DNA of 64,000 nucleotides from Ceratorhiza oryzae-sativae (GCA_030998015.1 JARWMV010000237.1:558001-622000), one strand, 5' to 3'. Shown: positions 24,192 to 36,698, counted from the stretch's first letter. Made by a program: numbers and translations. Notes: generated by a model not told the origin, from the sequence alone.

Positions 24192-25740
24192 TTAACTCGA
24201 GAAGTATTCTGCGGCCAACGTCGTCGCCTTCAATTGGACGATTCGAGTGGGAGGCTCCCCCTTGCCCTTTGCCTCGGAGGAGATCAGTCCAAGGCGACTC
24301 GTTAATAGTATTTTCCCCGAGGCGGGTGCCTTTGGCCTTTTGTCTTCGAGACTGTGGTATTCGGGTACGAATGGTGATCCCGGTGAGACAAAGAATGGCT
24401 CAAAATCGAGTAGCACCACCGAGGACTTGGCCAACGAGTACCACTCCCAGGCATGCTGAAATACCGCTGCGATTTGCTGGAAGAATTTGTTGAGGACTTC
24501 TTGGGCTGGCTTTTCTCCATAAACGTCCTCGAAAAGTCGGTGAAGGGTATTTCTGCAAATTTTCATAGCAATGTCGTGGGTGGAGAACTCGGTGGCATTG
24601 CAAGCGTTGAAAGAGGAAATTCGCCAACGTCCAGCGATGATTTGGGATTCTGGATGCACGCCGCATTAGGCATAAACGAGGAGCTGGTGGCAATGGCTCA
24701 CCTTGCATCCTGATCCGCTCATACGTTTCACTAAGCATCTTGTTGTATTCCTGGCTTACGCCTGGGTGGAATGACCGGGGATGAAATATATATTGCATCA
24801 ATTGTTCGTTGATTAGTGACCGACAGCTAAAGTCGACAAGATCTTCCGCAGGGACGGGGGCGCCTGTTGGATCTGGCTCCGTCTTAGGAAAGCTAGCCTG
24901 TGAGAATGAGAAGAAATGACCGGTGTTACATACTCCCAGGGGTTGATACGAGTCGGCTAGGAACTCGGAGACGTTTCTCGAGACGTTTTCAATGTCTCTA
25001 TTGATAGCTTGGAACTTTTGAGAAATTTGCCAAGGCTCAAGTAGCTCATTAACTTGGAGATGGGTACGGATCGAAACGAGCTCCTGATGGTATGGTTCGC
25101 TCTGGTAGAATCGACAAGTCTCCTCAAGCGACTTGTTGCGTACTGTGAGCTCCTCGATTCGCTCCTGGAGTTTGTGTTCCCGTAGCCTGAACAACTCCTC
25201 ATTCTCTCGTTCACCTGGCTCGGGCGCTTGGACACGTGTTGGCGGCTCGGCAGATCGTGGCCGTTCGGTTCGCTGAGGGGGGTCGGGGTATTCTGAGCGC
25301 TCGGGCCGCTTTGCTGGTGTCACGGCGGGGGGCATAGGGGATGGTGCTGCGATGAGAGCTGGTGGGGCAAACGCAGGCGCCGGCGCCTGAGCCGGGTTGG
25401 GGCTTGGAGTGACTGAACGAGCTTGAGGACGCTCGGCTGTCCCTTGAGGAGCAGGCGCTTGGGTCATCGGTTTCGCGGTCCCAAGTGGTCTGTCGTCTGC
25501 GATCGTTTGGGAGGTCGAGGTGAGCTCGCAATTCTTGGGGGTTGCCGTTTGCGGCGCCTGGAGGTGTTGAAGAATGTGGCTCTTTCTCGGTGGATGGCGC
25601 GGATTCTGCTGTTGTCCTGCTGAGTTTCCGCTGCGTTCACGGTAGTTATAGCTCACCATCATATGTGCGGCGGCGCGCCGTACGAGGTTTTTACCGGTGT
25701 ATTTTCCTCCCTCGTCTTTGGGACCGTGTTCGGGGGACAT
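24192..25740 (-). CDS. PL2: Pro/Ala-rich N-terminus fused to the array's coiled-coil/helical module
   Basis: The first ATG that fits is 25740 (MSPEHGPKDEGGKY). About 170 residues of Pro/Ala-rich disordered sequence (APAPQGTAERPQAR, AAPSPMPPAVTPAKRPERSE) lead into a coil (LQERIEELTVRNKSLEET). The module shared with PL1 and PL3-PL6 follows: FQAINRDIENVSRNVSEFL, LVDFSCRSLINEQLMQYIF, FHPGVSQEYNKML, then after an intron IIAGRWRISSF and LAKSSVVLLDFEPF, ending TLAAEYFSS. An in-frame intron follows SYQPLG. There is no G domain: the disordered region takes its place. It is transcribed divergently from H1, 226 bases away. Function unknown. Confidence 0.65.
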
Positions 25741-25966
25741 TGGGACCAGCGATGGTGCGGGTGCGAGGGTGGCTGGCCAGGCGGTGTGCGCGGGACGTAA
25801 ATAGTGAGCCCGCGACAGCGAGGCGGTGGGTGCCTGGATGTTCGCCTTGGTGCCATTGGCCACATCCACGACAGGAGCGCGCCAATCAGCGTTGCAAATG
25901 CCACAGGGTTAGCCACCGTCTCCCCAGAGTCTTCGTCCATCGCCCACTACCCTCTCCCAGACAACC
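25741..25966. promoter_or_regulatory. Shared divergent promoter of PL2 and H1
   Basis: Only 226 bases separate the opposite ATGs of PL2 (25740, minus) and H1 (25967, plus). It is the only head-to-head pair linking the two array families, so co-regulation is plausible. I see no unambiguous TATA or heat-shock element. Confidence 0.4.
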
Positions 25967-28380
25967 ATGCGTGCGTTCACTGAAGGCCGATGGGCTCGCC
26001 CTCCCAAAATCATCATCGGAATCGACATTGGCACCACCCAGAGTGCCGTCGCATTCGCCTATCTTTATCCGAGTACGAGCCACGCTTAATCTGTGCACCG
26101 ACCCGAGTTGACCTTGCGCACGTTTGTAGATGGGCCACAATCGCTGCATCGTGTTGCGGCTTGGCCAGGTCAGCAGCAGCATCATGGCGAGAGCAAAATC
26201 CCAACCCTTGTCTATTACGACCGAAGCGGCAAGGTAGGGCGAGCGATTGCCACCATGCTCCCGCTCGGGCCTGACATGTGTTTGTAGGCCGTATCGTTTG
26301 GTGCAGAGGCCTTGAAGCCCGAAATCGCTGAACAGGCCGAGGACGAGGGATGGAAGCTCGCACGACACTTTAAACTCCATCTCCACCCCGAGGCCATGAA
26401 GCAGAAGCACAACCTCAAGGTCCAACGTGAGTCGCCTCTAGTGTCATTCTGCACACGGTCGACTAACATACGTCATAGCCCTGCCCTCGGGTATCCCCCT
26501 CGAGAAGATCTACGCCGACTTTATGGGCTACCTGATGAAGCACACCCAAGGGTTTTTCGAGTCGCGCATCATCGATGGGCAAAAGGTCTGGGAGGAACTA
26601 CATGACGAGATGACCATCGTCCTCGCTCACCCGAACGGATGGACAATCAAGGAGCAAAACTTCCTTCGCAAGGCAGCGATCGCGGCCAAGTACACCACAG
26701 AGGCCAAGGCCCATACTCAGATCCATTTCGTCAGCGAGGCCGAGGCATCGGTGCATTTCTGCATGTTCCACACGGACATTCACAACAGGCTTAGCGTGAG
26801 TGTCCCTTTGTTTACCAACACAGTAGTTTACATCTCCTGTGGGTAGCCCAACGTCAACTTTATTGTCTGCGACGCCGGAGGGTCCACTGTTGATACGACC
26901 GCATACTGTGTCAAGACCGCATCTCCCATGCTCGAGCTCGAAGAAAAGAAAGCCTCAGCATGTACGCCATCCCACCTAACTGCACCTCTCATCGACTCAT
27001 GCTTTCTTCTAGGTGTCCAAGCCGGCGCAGTCTTTGTGGATCTCGAATGCGAGAAATACCTTGCGGGGATCCTGAACCAACTCGGACTCAAGGATGAGGA
27101 GCGCGACGACTATCTTCGCACGGCGTCAAGGATTTCGAGAGTTCGGCCAAAAAGGCCTTTGGAGCGAGGTCTCCAGACGGCCAATCTGTGCTCGAGCATC
27201 GTGTGGATTTAGGTTATCGAGTTCAGAGGCCCGAATTCCGGATTCGACGTGGTGCTATTACCTTGAGCAGGCGAGTTTTGGTGTGGGAGGTCTAGGATTA
27301 TTTATGCTTATAGTCCATACTTCAGCGATACGATCCAGACCTTTTTTGACCATTGCGTAGACGAAACGGTGGCAAGCATTCGCCAGCAAATGCATGGTTT
27401 GCGACCCGAGGTAGGTCATCCTTCATGCGACGATGACTGGATTTAGACATTGACTTGATTTCAACAGCACATTCTACTCGTTGGTGGATTCGGTGACAGC
27501 CCTCATCTCCGACAAACTCTCTTGTCCGAGTTCAACGGTGCTGGCTGTCAGGTCACCATCGCTAACGATTTGACGTACGTTGATTGTCCTTGTTCCCTAA
27601 ACCCACCTCTGATAATCTGATGATAGCGCCAAGGCTGTGGCTGATGGTGCAGTCATCTGGTGCGCCAAACTCAGCGTCACGAGCCGCGCGACCCGCATGC
27701 CCTATGGCGTCGAGATCAACGACCCATACGACTCGAAAGACCCGGACCATGCCGGACGAAGCGTGCATCGACACGATGCCGGGTACGACTATGTCACCGG
27801 CAAGTGGTCGCAAATCGTTGGCAGGGTGCGTATCCCGTTCCAGAACCGAAGTAGCCCCGAGCTGAGTAGAGTAAAACTTTAGAATGTCATCATGAACGCC
27901 GCCGAGGCGATGCGCGAGTCGTATTGGCGTTCCTACAAGACGCCCAGCCCTCGCCTCAACAACTTTACGGTCACTATGTTTGCGTGGACGAACGATGGCG
28001 AGCCTCCCAACAAGTGGCTGCGCGACAAGCACGGTGAGACTCGATTTGGCGTTGATTGTTCTTGTTTCTAACGTTCATGTCATAGGCCGCATCAATCAGG
28101 GATACGAGGAGATTTGCCAAGTCGAGGCTGATCTGAGCGGGATGCGCCAGGCGCTCAAGAAAAAGACGGGGCGGGATGGCGATTATTACTATCTCGACTT
28201 TACGATGGCCCTTCAGTTTGGTGGGACCGAGCTGCAGGCGTTTGTCGAGTGGGAACAGGACGTGAGTTGTGTGGATTGATCCTAGTCTGTTCGAGTTGCT
28301 GATGATGACTTGGGCAGGGTGAAACTCGTACTGGACCCGCGTCGATTCTGCCGAGTGCCTTGACCGCTGTCAAACCCTAG
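25967..28380 (+). CDS. H1: HSPA12-like Hsp70 family ATPase (one apparent frameshift)
   Basis: The only plus-strand member. About a dozen exons spell the Hsp70 nucleotide-binding fold: phosphate-1 IIGIDIGTTQSAVAF (exon 1), WPGQQQHHGESKIPTLVYY, FHLHPEA-type exon, IVLAHPNGWTIKEQNFLRKA, FVSEAEASVHFCMFHTD, phosphate-2 VCDAGGSTVDTT, adenosine motif LLVGGFGDSPHL, and KAVADGAVIW. The tail is FGGTELQAFVEWEQD plus a short last exon ending at TAG 28380. Such proteins bind ATP but lack the standard Hsp70 peptide-binding domain. After DDYLR (about 27117) the frame must shift by one base to give HGVKDFESSAKKAF, which every paralogue has. The next intron would use a GC donor (gcgagt, 27271). Either a fresh pseudogene or an assembly indel. 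Confidence 0.8.
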
Positions 28381-28653
28381 GCTAGCGTGTCGAAGGCTTC
28401 TTGGATTTGGCAGTGTCTTTTCTTTTTTGTGTCTTTCTCGCCTCGGTTTGAATCCCCTGTGTATTTGTTATGGTTGAACAATTTAAATACAGCCCCCCTG
28501 TTGAACCCAAGAACCAAGTTAATGATTAATAAAAAAGCAACTACAGACCAGAAAGCTACAAAAGCGTCCAGATTCCCTACAGATCAAACCAATTCTTGTA
28601 CAAGCTCAAACCAAGTACACCTCTTACATTCTCATCCTCTCGAACTTGGCCCT

Positions 28654-30832
28654 TTAGGTATATACCGTCTTTGTAGCAACCAACGCCCTCGCAATCACCG
28701 TCATATCAGACGACCGTTCTCCCCCTACCGCCCTAAATGACACCAAACCCAGGCCCAGCGTGGCCAGTATCGACCTCGGCAACAACTTTCTCGGACTCTG
28801 CTCGAGTTCAGCCATAAGCGTTGGGTCAAACCGGCTAGAAGGAGGATATGTAATTGGATAAAAATCCCCTTGGAGGACCACCTCGCTCTTGAGCACCACG
28901 TTCCAGTCCCACGCAGTCCGAACGAGTGTTTCTAGCTGTTCAAGGTGTTGGGCCTCGAGCTGGATGTCTGCTTTGTGTCCGAAAAAATGCGAGGTTAGAG
29001 TGCTTATGCTGTCGCGCTGGATCTTCTGGCTGATGGTTTTGATATGATGGGCCGTCGTGTCGGGCTGGAGGGCTTGTACATGCTTTTGAAGGACTCGGCG
29101 CGCCATCTCCCAGCGACGACTTGCGCTTCTATTTGGTCACAGTTAGTGTCGGGTGCTCTTTAAGAAATAGAACGGGGCCGACCTCGTTTACGCATATTGG
29201 TGTATATCCGACTCATCACATCGCTTTGAGAAAGATCGACTCCGGGATGAAACGGGTCGAAAATCCTTCGGCAAATATGCTTGCACAACAGCGAGCGGAT
29301 CGCATAATCGAAAAAGTCTTCAACCGGCATCGCAACTCCGGTTGAGGACAAGAAGTGAAGTGCTGCCTTCAACGTGGCTAAAAAGCGAGGCGAGTTCGGG
29401 AAGATGTCGTCCGTGAAGAGCGGTCACGTCCCCCGGATCCTTTCCGAGATCTTTTGAACGTAATTCACAACCAGGTATGCAGAGATTCTGCGGCTGAGCT
29501 CTTCAATCTTGCTGTTCAAATCCCCGAGTAATTGAATCATATCGTCCTGCTTAACGCTGTCCTCGAGTTGGAGTTGTGATCGCAGGGAGACGTTTTCATG
29601 ACGAGTCTCCTCCAGCTCTTGACGCAATACAACATCCTCTTCTCGTGTAGACTCTGGCTTGAGCCCTGCTGGTAGCTGAGCTTCCACCAGACGCGAGACC
29701 TGTTCCTGCGAATCCTTTAATTCCGCTTCAAGCGAACGCACTTGATTCTTGTAGGCAGCTACGCGTGCTCGAACCTCTTCTTCCACGAGCTTTTGCACAG
29801 AGTCTTTCTCATAGTAGCCCAAGAGTTCTTCGATCTGATTGCGTAGGTCAGCCGGAGAACGGCGGATGCCGGGCTGCTGAATGCTCAAGATGACAGGCTC
29901 TTGAGGAATATAGGACGTGATGAGGTTGTTGATCTCGTTCGGGCTGAGACTAGAAACTTGAACCCTTGCACCCTTGTCAAACGCAGCGCGAAACGGAGTA
30001 GAAAGGGGCAGAGCCTGGGCGACGCTGTCCGAGTCTAAAGAGCCAAGTTGGCTAGGGACGACCAAGATGGATAATCGAGAGAGACCAGCCTCGCCAAGAA
30101 ATAGCTCAGATATTACGCGCATATTCTGCACGAGTGTCCTACTCTCTAGAGAATCTCCTACAGGGTGAATATACACAACGCCCCGAACCTTTGTTTGTGC
30201 CCTTGACCTAAACGTAACTGTTGAGATTAATGAGATAAGCTCAAGTTGGGGGCGAGCTCACTGAATTACAAGGTAATTGGCAAGCTTCGTAAATGTTTCC
30301 AGGTTGCTCATCGCTGGGTTATCCAAACCGGGAGTGTCGATTAGCTTGAATTTTTGTTTAGAGGTAGTGATTCGGACCGAGACAACATCGGTTGTAGGGC
30401 TTGTGCTGGGCGAATCAATCGTGCTCTTGCCAGGTTTAGGCTTGGAGAATGCATTGTTAATGAACTGCAAGCTGTTTCGTCGTAAGAAGGATTAAATAGA
30501 GGTTTATGCATTGATATACCGTAGTCTTGCCAGAACGAGAGCGACCTAGCACACTTGGAGCGGTTCAGGAACATCTTCAAGACGAGGATGTTTCTAATAT
30601 ATACGCACAGAACTGTAATATAGTCCTCGGAGTGACCTTGCGGCGGGCTCCTCACAGATGTTTGCCGAGTTGGAGGTCGAGTCGAGGGTCGAGTGTCCGC
30701 CACCGAGGGCGCCCGCTGTATAGAAAACCGAGAAGACTGCCTGGTACTCGTAACATCTTGAGGAGGCACCGAGGGATTTGAGGAGCTCCTTTTCCCAGTA
30801 CCACCCAAGTAACCTTGTACAAACCCGAACAT
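28654..30832 (-). CDS. PL3: P-loop GTPase-like coiled-coil protein (compensating indels in the C-terminal half)
   Basis: ATG 30832 (MFGFVQGYLGGTGK). A short intron joins YITVL to VLGRSRSGKTT, making the Walker A motif. The next exon has FINNAFSKPKPGKST and the switch-II motif LIDTPGLDN. Exon from about 30205 carries GVVYIHPVGDSLESRTLVQN, SRLSILVVPSQ, then a long coil (QVRSLEAELKDSQEQVSRLV) and LNSKIEELSRRISAYLV. The tail has MPVEDFFDYAIRSLLCKHIC, FDPFHPG, WDWNVVLKSEVV, FYPITYPPSSRFDPTLM and LGLGLVSFRAVGG. Between 29345 and 29434 the family sequence (VTALHGRHLPELASLFSHVE) is in another frame, bounded by two opposite single-base indels; read literally, the gene stops at TGA near 29425. Architecture fits fungal AIG1-like G proteins with a degenerate base-specificity (G4) motif. 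Confidence 0.72.
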
Positions 30833-31173
30833 TTCCAGGTTGTTGTTGAAGAGAGGATTAGGACTAATGCTTATGTCACAATGGCGCTAAGGAACCAAGG
30901 CGCAAACACAGATAGATGACCTCGCTACTATGGACATGTATGCGAAACAGAGACGACGAATACACATGCTAATTTGCCCAAAAAACAAACTGGGAGCTGT
31001 GGCTCACTAAACACGACCGGTCCGACAGAACTAGCAAGTCTAGCCTCTACATCTCAGCATTAGGCAAAATAGAAGATCGGGATGACCTAGATGTCGATGA
31101 AACTAACACAGAAGGAAAAACGGAAAGGAATGAAATCAGATCCCAGAATATCATCAAATAACCTACCAAGAGA

Positions 31174-33442
31174 CTATGTGTATAGACCTACAGTCCCCAC
31201 CGTCGCTTTTAGCACTACCGTCATCTGAGGTGGTTTCCCGCCACCAGTAGCACGTGAAACCAGCAGTCCAAGTCCGAGGGTCCCCAGGATGGTTTCTTCT
31301 TCGGAAGGAGCAGAGCTAGTTTCGAAGGGGGCCATTAGGTCGGGGTTGAAACGATGTCTAGGTGGATAATATGTCGGATAGAAGTCACCCAGTACGATTA
31401 CTTCTCCTTTGAGGGTCGCGTTCCAATCCCACGCCGTTCTATACAACTGAATGAGACTATCTCTGTGAGACTCCTGAAGCATAATCCCTGCTTCCTTTCC
31501 GAAAAAAGATAACAGCAGCTGGGTCAGACTCTGGTTGATAAACTCGTGGGCCACAAGCTCGACCTGTTGCGTGATCGTTTCTGCATTTCCATTGTGGATT
31601 GATTTGAAAGAGTTCGCTCGCCATTTGGCTGCTACGGCTTGTGGTTCTACGAGAAACGAGAGGCAGAAAAAATCAATAGACTGACTTGAGACGAAATGTA
31701 TAAAATTACCTTGTTGTTGAATCCTGTCGTACATGGCAACCATCGTATCATTTACGGATGAGTGAACCGCTGGATGAAAAGGACTGAAAATCCGCCTGCA
31801 GAGATGTTTGCATAGCAAAGTCCGTATTGCATAATCAAGAAAGTCTTCAGCTGGCATTCCCGTGTTCTCCAAAGAGGGTACCACAAGAGATGGGAGGCCA
31901 TCAATATGACCGAGCAATGCCTTTAGCTCAGTCAAATGGTGTGCATTCAGGGCGGTCAATTTACCAGGGATTTCTTTGAAAGCTTTGCGTGTGAAGTTAT
32001 CAACCAAGTACTCCGACATTAGCCGGCCTAGATCATCGATGTTTCGATTCAAATCATTCAGAGCCCGAACAATGTCAGTTTGTTCCGTGTTTTCCTGGAT
32101 TTGAAGGTTTGACCGCAAAGAGGCGTATTCGCTTTGAACCTGTTGAAGATGCTGGCGCAAACCCGTAGACTCCTCGCGGCTATTGGCAAGCTGTTGCTTG
32201 ATATGCGTGTAGCTCTGAGCGTATTCCGCAAGCTTGGACCTGGCGTCTTCCAAAGACGCCTTGAACGACTCTAGTTCTATGACATGCTCTTGGTGGACCT
32301 TCAACAAGGAAGCGTAGTTTTTTCCGAGCTCTATATTATCTCTTTGAACGTCTGCGAGAGCATGATCAGATTGGATACGAGCATTGGATAGCTCCGTGAT
32401 CTTGGCGTTTTTGTCCAGGATTTCTTCTTCGAGAGTCTTGATCCTGTCAGTGCTTTGTGCGAGCCGTTCATTTATTTCCTTGTCCAAATACTCCTCCACG
32501 GACTTGGCTTCAAAGTATCCCAGGCGCTGCTGGATCTGAGACGGTACATCAATCGAAGGACTTCGAATGAACTCTTGCTGGATGCGCAGTAGCAGGGGTT
32601 TTTGGGGGATACAGGAAAGCAGGATGTCATCAACATCCCCAACGTCAAAGGTGGACTCGACAATCCTCGCCCCTTTGCTTTTTGCTGCATGAAAAAGTGG
32701 GTCGAGAGATATGTTTTCGATGGGAACATTTTCGTAGGTCCCTGAGGTCGGTGGGACTATCATGATCACGAGTCGCGATAGTCCAGAATCACCAAGAAAA
32801 ATGTCGGATATCACGCCCATGTTTTGAGTAAGCGCCCTGCTACGCAAAGCGTCCCCTGCACGATGAATATAGATGATCCCGGAGAATCCAATCTGAACCC
32901 GATCCCTAGACATATTTTGAGCTCGGATATCCTTGAATCACCCTGGGTAGCACTTACCTGTGCAACAAATAGTCTGCAAGCATCCTGAAAGCATCCAGGT
33001 TGCTCAAGCCAGTATTATCGAAACCAGGAGTTTCGATCAACTTGAAGTCTTTTTTGGCAAAATTAAAAGATCGAGAAGTAGCTTTCATGGTAGGCTTGAT
33101 TAATGGTTCTCCTTTAGGCTGTCGCCCTGAACGTGCGGTTTGAGCGAACTAAGAGTTACATGTTCTAAATATCATGGAATCGGGCTTGATACCTGAGACG
33201 CACTAATGTTTTCCCAGACCCGGATCGACCTAAAAGACTACTATGTGCTTAGCGTACTGGAAAGCCAACGAAACATGGCGCACTCACAGAATACGAACAC
33301 CATCATAAGACATATCTTGTAGCGTTTGCTCAGGGTGCTCAGTCGGCGGATTGATTTGGTTTGGTAGAACAGAATGAGCAGTCTTTGTCGCGGATGAAGT
33401 ACCAGGCAGATTTTTCAACTTATTTGTGATATACCCAAGCAT
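31174..33442 (-). CDS. PL4: P-loop GTPase-like coiled-coil protein, intact reference copy
   Basis: ATG 33442 (MLGYITNKLKNLPG). Splicing yields GVRILLLGRSGSGKTL (Walker A, residues about 55-62), then KLIETPGFDN (switch II, Glu for the usual Asp), then GFSGIIYIHRAGDALRSRAL, SRLVIMIVPPTSG and a 170-residue coiled coil rich in Leu/Glu/Gln. The C-terminal module follows: MPAEDFLDYAIRTLLCKHLC, FSPFHPAV, an in-frame intron, AAKWRANSF, WDWNATLKGEVIVLGDFYP, RFNPDLM, TLGLGLLVSRATGG, ending TVGLYT. About 680 residues with no disrupting indel found. IIYIHR and KGARIVES match the layout of fungal AIG1-like G proteins, but their TTMWDK-type specificity motif is replaced by IVPPTSG. Expected to be cytosolic and self-associating through the coil; biochemical role unknown. 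Confidence 0.78.
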
Positions 33443-33778
33443 ATGTATGGAGTGTAGACAATCTCGTGGCGACAGGTTGCCACGTGATTATCAATGTGAC
33501 GTAATGATCGAGATATCTACGAACAAACATGATCATACAATATGTGCCCTGTTAAGTATAATTTATCGAGCCGAATTCGATTTAAACTCTCTGTCTGGCA
33601 CTCTTACTTTCTACAGCCGGTCCCGCGTTTACGAATAGTAGACAAAAATGCCGTTCGTTTGCTCAAGGCCCTAGTATATAACTACCAAGTACCTCAAAAC
33701 CCAAGTAATCGACTTTAACGATGCAAAAGCAAAAGCATAACTAAATTTACTTCAGCAAACATCGGACTTTGCACAATA

Positions 33779-36170
33779 TCAAGGAAATTCCTCAGGAATA
33801 ATTGTTGCTTCACCAGTACGAGTCGAACCCTAGCAGCCGTGGTGAGAGTGAGCCAGTTAATTTATTCGTATACTCACCCCCTCTTCCCACTCCAGATATG
33901 CCTCCCATTCAGTCCCACCAAAACGTATACAAACATCAAATGATAGGCGCCAGTACATTTTCCCGTGGACACCCACTCGTGGCTCCAAAGCTCCACTGAG
34001 TTTGTTCAAGTTAGCAGCAATGATGCAGGATTCCGAGAACCCGCTGAGGAAACGTTCTTCAAGTTCGTGTTATAATTTTGTTACTGGATGGGAAACAAAA
34101 GGAAATACCGTTGTTATCCCTCGCCCAGGTCGGGCTTCCGTGCTTAGAATATGACAGCAGTGTGACATTAAAATCTTCTAGTCGAGGGGTTGCAGACGAA
34201 TACATCCGTGTAAAACTTTCTCGGCTTATTGCCTCTGCGTCGAGTGTTACGCCCTGTTGTTTCGTTCAGTTCTGTCAGATTGCGCGGAGTAGACCCACTC
34301 CCACCTTGGCTACGATTGGTGACCACGCACCACCACTTTGATAACTCCAGAGGGGCAGACATAAGTTTCGCGACCCCGGAATTCGGGAGAGGATGCAATA
34401 TATCGCTTGGTGACCTCAATACCATATGACGAACGGGGCGCACGCCCAACGACACTACTCGTGACATTCCATATTACGGCACCATCGGCAACAGCCTTGG
34501 AGCTTCGAAGAGTAAATGTATGCGTAATGTCAAAAACTGAAATCCCCTACTTACGTCGAGTCGTTTGTCAAAGTAACTTGGCATCCCTTAGGTTCGTATC
34601 GGTTCTTGAAGCACTGACGTAGATAGGGGCTGTCTCCGAACCCCCCGACCAGCAACAAATACTATATATTGAAAGTTGAGCAATGCGCGCAAAAGAGCGA
34701 GCATACCACGAACCAAGGCATCCATTTCTTCCATTTGTTGATCTACACTGGCCACAATCTGATTAACGCAGACATCGAAAAAAGATTTTACAGTCGCGCT
34801 ACGGAGGTTTGTTAAATTAGGATTAGGCTTTTTTCTTCCACGTAAGACTTACCCAGGTACCGTCATCCTGCCACGGCGAGTCCTGATCAAGCTGTTGTTG
34901 AAGCGGGGCCCGGCAATTTCAATCATTTTGTCCTCCGTCGCATCGCAGAAGTTGCGCTTTGCAACGCTCTCAAAGTCCTTGAGGCCTCGTGCAGCGTAGT
35001 CATCTAGATCCTCCTGCCCGAGAGATGCATTTGCCAAGACATTTTGGATATGCTTCTCCGCTGCCGCATCTACAAATATGGCTCCCGCTTGAACGCCTAG
35101 CAACACGGTATATTAGGCTTATGCACAACGAGTGTAGACTGAAAGATACGTACAAGCCGAAGCTCGAGCCTCCTCAAGTTTCAGGACTGGACGAGCCGCT
35201 ACAACTCTATAGATTGTAGTGTCGACGGTTGATCCACCTGCATCACATACTGCAAATTTGGTGCCTGCCTTTAGCAAAGAGTTATTGCACTATTGCTCGT
35301 GAATGAAAGTTATTACTGTTCACCTGCAATCGGTTGCCGAGATTCGTATGGTAAATGCAGAAATGTACCGAGGCCTCGGCTTCGGTCACAAACCTTATCA
35401 TGTATGGTGAAGACTGGGAGGTTAAGCCAGCATCGATAGCTGCAGTCCGGAGAAATGCCTGCTCCCGTAGCCCCCAACCATTGGGATGTGCGATTACTAC
35501 CTCCATCGCGGAGTGATAGTTCTCCCAGATAAGAGCGCCATCCACGATACGGTCCTCAAAGAATGAACGAGTATGTTGAAGAAGATAGCGTAGAAAATCT
35601 GTGTAGATTTGTCTCAGCGACACGCCGCTTGGGAGAGCTTCGGGTAGGTTAGATAATAGCTAAGCATTTGATGGAAATTATGCTTACGATCGAGCCGAAG
35701 GTTATGTTCGGCCCTCATATCGACGGGGTGAAGGTGCAGCTTAAAGTGCCGTGCAAGTCGCCAGCTATTGTCTTCAGCGTCTTCATTTGCTTTGTACGAC
35801 ATAGCCTCTGCTCCAAACGAAACGGCCTGGCACGATATAAGGATAATATTTACCAACAATCTTGCGTATCACAAACCTTTCCGTCAAGATTGTACCACAC
35901 CAGTGTAGGAATCTTGCTTTGCTGGTTTTGGGCTTCTTGTCCTGGCCATTGCGTGACGCGGTGAACGACTTGTTCGACGCCTGTAAGGTCAAGAAAAAGT
36001 GAGCGCCAAGGAAGTTGAGAGGGGGGGGGTTAGCAACCTTTCTGAAGAAACGCAAATGCCACTCCGCTCTGTGTTGTCCCGATGTCAATCCCGAGTACTA
36101 TCTTACTGTTCCCATCCCATGGTCCATGAAATGGCTTTTGTGTCGCGTTGATTGATCTGCTGGGAGGCAT
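33779..36170 (-). CDS. H2: HSPA12-like Hsp70 family ATPase (one apparent frameshift)
   Basis: ATG 36170 (MPPSRSINATQKPFHGPW) matches the start pattern of H3-H7. Ordered motifs: VLGIDIGTTQSGVAF, VTQWPGQEAQNQQSKIPTL, AVSFGAEAMSYKANED, HFKLHLHPVDM, VVIAHPNGWGLREQAFLRTA, FVTEAEASVHFCIYHTNLG, VCDAGGSTVDTT, LKDFESVAKRNF, RRGRMTVPG, LLVGGFGDSPYL, KAVADGAVIW, and the tail GGTEWEAYLEWEEG plus GSTRTGEATIIPEEFP. One base is missing near 34335: VIK must change frame to reach GGAWSPIVAK, otherwise translation stops within a few codons. All other exons are open. It lies downstream of H3 in the same orientation. Confidence 0.8.
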
Positions 36171-36698
36171 TACAGTTCTAGGAGAACGTGCTTTAGATAG
36201 GCCATCTAACATATCCGGTAAAATCGCCTTTGTCACCTTGTGGCTCTCTCTGCTGGTGGAAATTGATGGGCTAGTTGTGGCTCAGTTGGATCAAAAGCGC
36301 CTCGTGGTGTGATAGCCACCAAGCTTGGTCAGCGTCACCTGATGCGCCAGAGACATAATCGCCCCACGGTGGCGACGCAGTGTTGGGCGTCAGTGATTGT
36401 CAACATTGCCCAACAGCGACATCCTCAGTAAGTGCCTGAGCTTAAAACAGCCGAGTTAATTCATGCACAACGTTGGTTTGGAATAGCAAATATCTCATTG
36501 TCTGGCCTTCATTAGTTCCAGACATCGAGGGGAAAGCACGTAATATCCTCGGTAATAGCGCTACTACTCAGCTCCTACCTTGCCTATAACCCTCATGGAA
36601 CGAGCTAACTTTACTCCAATTGGGTATAAACCGGAACCACACTATCAATACCAAGTATGTATTTGAATCAATTTCGGCCGATTTTGTCCATACACAGA
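36171..36698. other. Intergenic region, promoter of H2
   Basis: About 530 bases between the stop of H3 and the start of H2. No gene, repeat or heat-shock element cluster that I could support. Confidence 0.4.
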
